DNA of 8,581 nucleotides, taken from contig JAUUYV010000050.1 in the NCBI GenBank assembly GCA_030590275.1, forward strand, positions 1 through 8,581, given 5' to 3'. The notes under the pieces were generated by a model. It worked only from the letters and a program-made list of their open reading frames with translations, was not told where the DNA came from and ran no database searches. Positions 6,204-8,581 of the stretch are shown in pieces (within the stretch, counting starts at the first letter, position 1; each line of letters opens with the position of its first letter). A program made the translations under genes and the position numbers. This DNA is from Porticoccaceae bacterium. Its GTDB lineage: Bacteria; Pseudomonadota; Gammaproteobacteria; Pseudomonadales; Porticoccaceae.

Positions 6204-6959
6204 TTAGAAAAACCCGGCATCAATGCGTATGGTGGATGCGTTGAGCATCTGGTTTTCGCAAATATGCTGCACCAGTGCACCGATTTCGTCTGGGCGCCCT
6301 TTGCGTTTTGGAAACAGCGCGCGGCGTAACAGCTGTCCCGTAAGCTCCTCATTCATAGTCCCCGCCAGCGGTGTATCGAATAAGCCTGGGGCGATGGTCA
6401 TCACGCGAATACCGTAACGCGCCAGGTCTCGCGCCAGGGGCAGGGCCGCACCTACGACTCCGGCTTTGGAGGCGGCATAGACTGATTGGCCATTGGGCGC
6501 GTTAAACGCAGCGACGGAAGCAATGTTTATGAGCACGCCGCGTTCGCCGTCTTCGTCCAGGGGCTCGAGATTTAGCATGGCAGTGGAGGCGTGGGCGCAA
6601 CAACTCAAAGTACCCACGAGGTTGACATCGACAACTCGCTGCATGGGACCGATAGCGTGTGCACCGGATGTGCGACTGGCGATTTTTCGTGCGGTATCTA
6701 TGCCTGCGCAGTTAACCAGAATGCGCGCGGGGCCCTGTTCTTGCTGAGCCTCGGCAATAGCCTGTTGTATCGATTCGTCACTACCGACATCACAGACTAC
6801 CGCGATGCCGCCTATTTCATCCGCTGTGGCCTGGGCCAAATCGGCATTTCTGTCGAGTATCGCAACCTTCGCTCCGGCCTTAGTCAGTACTCGTGCTACG
6901 CCTGCACCTATACCGGAAGCACCACCGGTGACGACTGCGGCTAGTCCTTGAATTTTCAT
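6204..6959 (-). CDS. SDR-family oxidoreductase, type-II 3-hydroxyacyl-CoA dehydrogenase-like (copy 2)
   Basis: A 251-aa sister of the downstream dehydrogenase; the two align end to end with one extra residue here (LEPLDEDGERG against LEPFEDGERG). TGGASGIG at 11–18, D36 for NAD preference, NCAG at 83–86, N113, S148, Y161 and K165 are all present, so both copies look catalytically competent. They share the unusual block KIASRxxGAHxIxxMQRV. The C-terminus IRIDAGFF differs from copy 1 (IQIDGAMR) and from HSD10-type endings, so the two may differ in substrate pocket or oligomer contacts. The start ATG has only a weak CAGG 8 bases upstream. It follows the MFS gene by 65 bases on the same strand, which suggests one transcript. 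Exact substrate unknown. Confidence 0.9.
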   Translation of the reverse strand: MKIQGLAAVVTGGASGIGAGVARVLTKAGAKVAILDRNADLAQATADEIGGIAVVCDVGSDESIQQAIAEAQQEQGPARILVNCAGIDTARKIASRTSGAHAIGPMQRVVDVNLVGTLSCCAHASTAMLNLEPLDEDGERGVLINIASVAAFNAPNGQSVYAASKAGVVGAALPLARDLARYGIRVMTIAPGLFDTPLAGTMNEELTGQLLRRALFPKRKGRPDEIGALVQHICENQMLNASTIRIDAGFF

Positions 6960-7024
6960 ACCCTGAGCCTGTTCGTATTTTTGATTTCGGAGGAGTCTAT
7001 CACAGCGTTTGGTGGTGGTTAGGC

Positions 7025-8281
7025 TTAGGTCGATTCAGTTTCTTCGGCGTTTGGTATTTTTATCAGTAGAACCAACAGGGTAGCGACGAACAAAAATACC
7101 GAAAACCCATAGAAGACTTCCGTGTACCCACCATAAATGTCACCGCAGTATCCAGCAGTAATAATGCCGATTGAGCCTAGCACGGTGCCCAGGAGGATTC
7201 GATAAGAGAGCAGGGTGGGCGTATTGATTGCCCCGTAATAATTGGCCAGCATGGTGGTCGCACCAACCAGCCCCAGGCCAAAGCCAAGGCCAAAAAAGAC
7301 CACGGAGGTATACAGTGCAAATACGCTGGTGGCACCCGTGAGTAGAAATAGGCCGATAAACTCACAGGCCATACCCAATAAAAACAAGGTGCGAGGTTCA
7401 ATAGCATAGTCACCGAGTAAGCCCGAGATAAAGCGACCGCTAGTGGTGAAAAGACCCTGTATACCTAGAGCAGTTGCGGCGATAATCGCTGTCATACCGA
7501 TGTCTTTGACATGCAGAACCAATTGGCTAGTGACGATCATCTGGCCGGTAACGGCCAACGAGCCGGACACCAGGATGATCCAGTAGGTAGGGTCGCGAAA
7601 GGCTTCTTTTACGGTCCAGTCTCTATTTGTTTTATATACCCCGGAAGCTCGCTGGTCATTGGTGTTCTCGTCATCGGCGGATTCTTTATCGATACCGTCT
7701 ATCCGTTGGCCGACGTCTTCTGGGTGATTTCGGATCACTAGCCAACTGAGTAAAGTCCCCAGTAGCGATACGCCGCCGACAAAGAGCCACACTGGCCGCC
7801 AATCGCCAAACCATTGAATTAACCAAGTGAAACTCGGAGCTCCCACTACCCCGCCGAGACCTCCGGAGGCCATAAAAATACCAAGGGCCAGGGAGCGACG
7901 TCGGTGGAACCATTGTGTAACCAGCTGAATGCCAGGCAACACTGCTTGCATGGTCATTCCGCAGGCTAATACCGCTGCTCCCATATAATAGACCGGTAAG
8001 CTTTCGCAAATGGAGAGAATGTATGCTCCGGCGGCACCAATAAAGCCCCCAATGATAATGGTGAGGCGGGGGCTGATTTTTTTCATTAAAGCAGTGACGG
8101 GTGGCCCGGCAAAACCGACCAATAAGGATAAAATAGCAAAGCCGGTGGTGGCTTCGGCCCGAGTCCAGCCAAAGTCCTCTATCATCGCTGGCATCATTAC
8201 ACTCAGGCCATAAAAAGCGGCACCGACGCAGGCCATGTAAATAAAACCAATGGTGGGTAGTAAGATCCAGCCGTAATACAT
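7025..8281 (-). CDS. MFS transporter, oxalate/formate–monocarboxylate-like (OFA/MCT) branch
   Basis: An inner-membrane secondary transporter with about 12 hydrophobic segments in two six-helix halves joined by a charged cytoplasmic loop (about residues 184–229 of 418, rich in D/E/N/K). Features of the OFA/MCT branch: MYYGWILLPTIGF at TM1, DFGWTRAEATTGFAI before TM2, WFHRRRSLALGIFMASGGLGG in TM4–5, NHPEDVGQ at the loop start, and FRDPTYWIIL before TM7. Motif A after TM2 is degenerate (GPPVTALMKKISPR), while the second-half copy GRFISGLLGD is better kept. I prefer ATG 8281. In-frame TTG 8329 and GTG 8308 would add 16 or 9 residues (including TTPEQH), and no start has a good ribosome-binding site. 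It is first in the run MFS–SDR–SDR, so an organic acid feeding the dehydrogenases is a plausible, unproven substrate. Confidence 0.9.
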   Translation of the reverse strand: MYYGWILLPTIGFIYMACVGAAFYGLSVMMPAMIEDFGWTRAEATTGFAILSLLVGFAGPPVTALMKKISPRLTIIIGGFIGAAGAYILSICESLPVYYMGAAVLACGMTMQAVLPGIQLVTQWFHRRRSLALGIFMASGGLGGVVGAPSFTWLIQWFGDWRPVWLFVGGVSLLGTLLSWLVIRNHPEDVGQRIDGIDKESADDENTNDQRASGVYKTNRDWTVKEAFRDPTYWIILVSGSLAVTGQMIVTSQLVLHVKDIGMTAIIAATALGIQGLFTTSGRFISGLLGDYAIEPRTLFLLGMACEFIGLFLLTGATSVFALYTSVVFFGLGFGLGLVGATTMLANYYGAINTPTLLSYRILLGTVLGSIGIITAGYCGDIYGGYTEVFYGFSVFLFVATLLVLLIKIPNAEETEST

Positions 8282-8348
8282 GTGTTGCTCGGGTGTAGTC
8301 AGGCCCACAGATGCATTGCGGTAGTGCAAAGAGGTGCTGGGCGGGGAA

Positions 8349-8390
8349 TTTATAGACGACGCATTTTACACGGTAATCGTGTGCTATGTG
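8349..8390 (-). promoter_or_regulatory. Candidate promoter and operator dyad upstream of the MFS–SDR–SDR run
   Basis: On the minus strand TATAAA (8354–8349) is a 5-of-6 -10 element 68 bases before ATG 8281. The matching -35 position (8377–8372, ATTACC) is poor. It falls in a dyad centred on 8375: ACACG (8368–8372) and CGTGT (8378–8382) around GTAAT, with outer arms CAT (8362–8364) and ATG (8386–8388) that also pair symmetrically. A dyad over the -35 of a weak promoter is the usual place for a repressor or activator site. No regulator gene is identified in the window. Confidence 0.4.
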
Positions 8391-8581
8391 CCTTACGCAG
8401 TTCTGAGGACATACCAATGCTTGCTTTGGCGAGAGTGATTAAAGCAAAAAGTGGCTATTCAGGTGGCTGGAAAGCTGAGTAGCTCGGGTCTGGTTAAGAT
8501 GGAGCGTGTAGATTGGGAGAAGTTCGTGGTTCTAAAAGGCTTGAAAAGTTCCCGGTCCCAAAAGCCTGGCTTAAGAAAAGC
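8391..8581. other. Right-edge stretch without an identifiable gene; one plus-strand frame open to the end
   Basis: After the TGA at 8436–8438, a plus-strand frame stays open to the window end, with possible starts GTG 8451, GTG 8463 and ATG 8499; from ATG it reads MERVDWEKFVVLKGLKSSR. No Shine-Dalgarno is clear and I recognise no family. If real it is the 5' end of a gene divergent from the MFS operon. The antisense frame is also open for about 40 codons, so coding direction is undecided. A 21-codon frame from ATG 8417 is too short to support. Confidence 0.3.

Noticed and set aside
6591..6944. 117-codon plus-strand frame opposite the second SDR gene
   Set aside because: Antisense of a clear dehydrogenase gene; no recognisable motif.
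7686..8417. A 243-codon minus-strand frame overlapping the MFS gene
   Set aside because: It is a shifted frame of the transporter gene; its translation is rich in Cys/His/Arg with no domain pattern, while the other frame has clear membrane segments.

Overview
The window reads as the chromosome of a gammaproteobacterium. The left half follows the order tolB–pal–cpoB–queE–queC–tRNA-Lys(UUU), which I recall as a conserved block in Pseudomonas and relatives. Base composition looks moderate, and the right half carries accessory-type genes (an inward-rectifier-type K+ channel, two sister short-chain dehydrogenases and an MFS transporter), so a marine or environmental relative of Pseudomonas/Cellvibrionales is a reasonable guess. 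The sequence does not fix the genus.

Left block (1–3975, plus strand). The window opens inside tolB, whose 5' part lies outside. It is followed by the lipoprotein gene pal and the periplasmic coordinator gene cpoB. Together these are the periplasmic and outer-membrane part of the Tol-Pal system, which couples outer-membrane constriction to cell division. queE and queC follow and encode two consecutive steps of 7-deazaguanine (preQ0/queuosine) synthesis. A complete tRNA-Lys(UUU) with encoded CCA closes the block; it has its own stable-RNA-type promoter and a rho-independent terminator. The end of pal is followed by a terminator-like hairpin that falls inside the longest possible cpoB reading frame, so the cpoB start is uncertain.

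Middle (3976–5324, plus strand). A gene-poor stretch of about 430 bases separates the tRNA from a KirBac-type potassium channel gene. This stretch contains a decayed look-alike of the tRNA-Lys anticodon and T arms, offset by exactly 307 bases, followed by a second imperfect hairpin. It is either a tRNA relic or a structured leader of the channel mRNA, and is the least explained part of the window.

Right block (5349–8281, minus strand, convergent with the channel). An apparent operon runs MFS transporter, SDR, SDR. The two dehydrogenases are tandem paralogs that align with a single one-residue indel, and both resemble type-II 3-hydroxyacyl-CoA dehydrogenase (HSD10-like). The transporter resembles the oxalate/formate–monocarboxylate branch of MFS. 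Uptake of an organic acid followed by NAD-dependent oxidation of a hydroxyacyl intermediate is a plausible joint role, but it is inferred. Upstream of the transporter a dyad overlaps the -35 position of a candidate promoter. The last ~130 bases hold an open frame running off the window that I cannot identify.

I found no CRISPR array, insertion sequence, integrase, phage gene or recognisable defence system.
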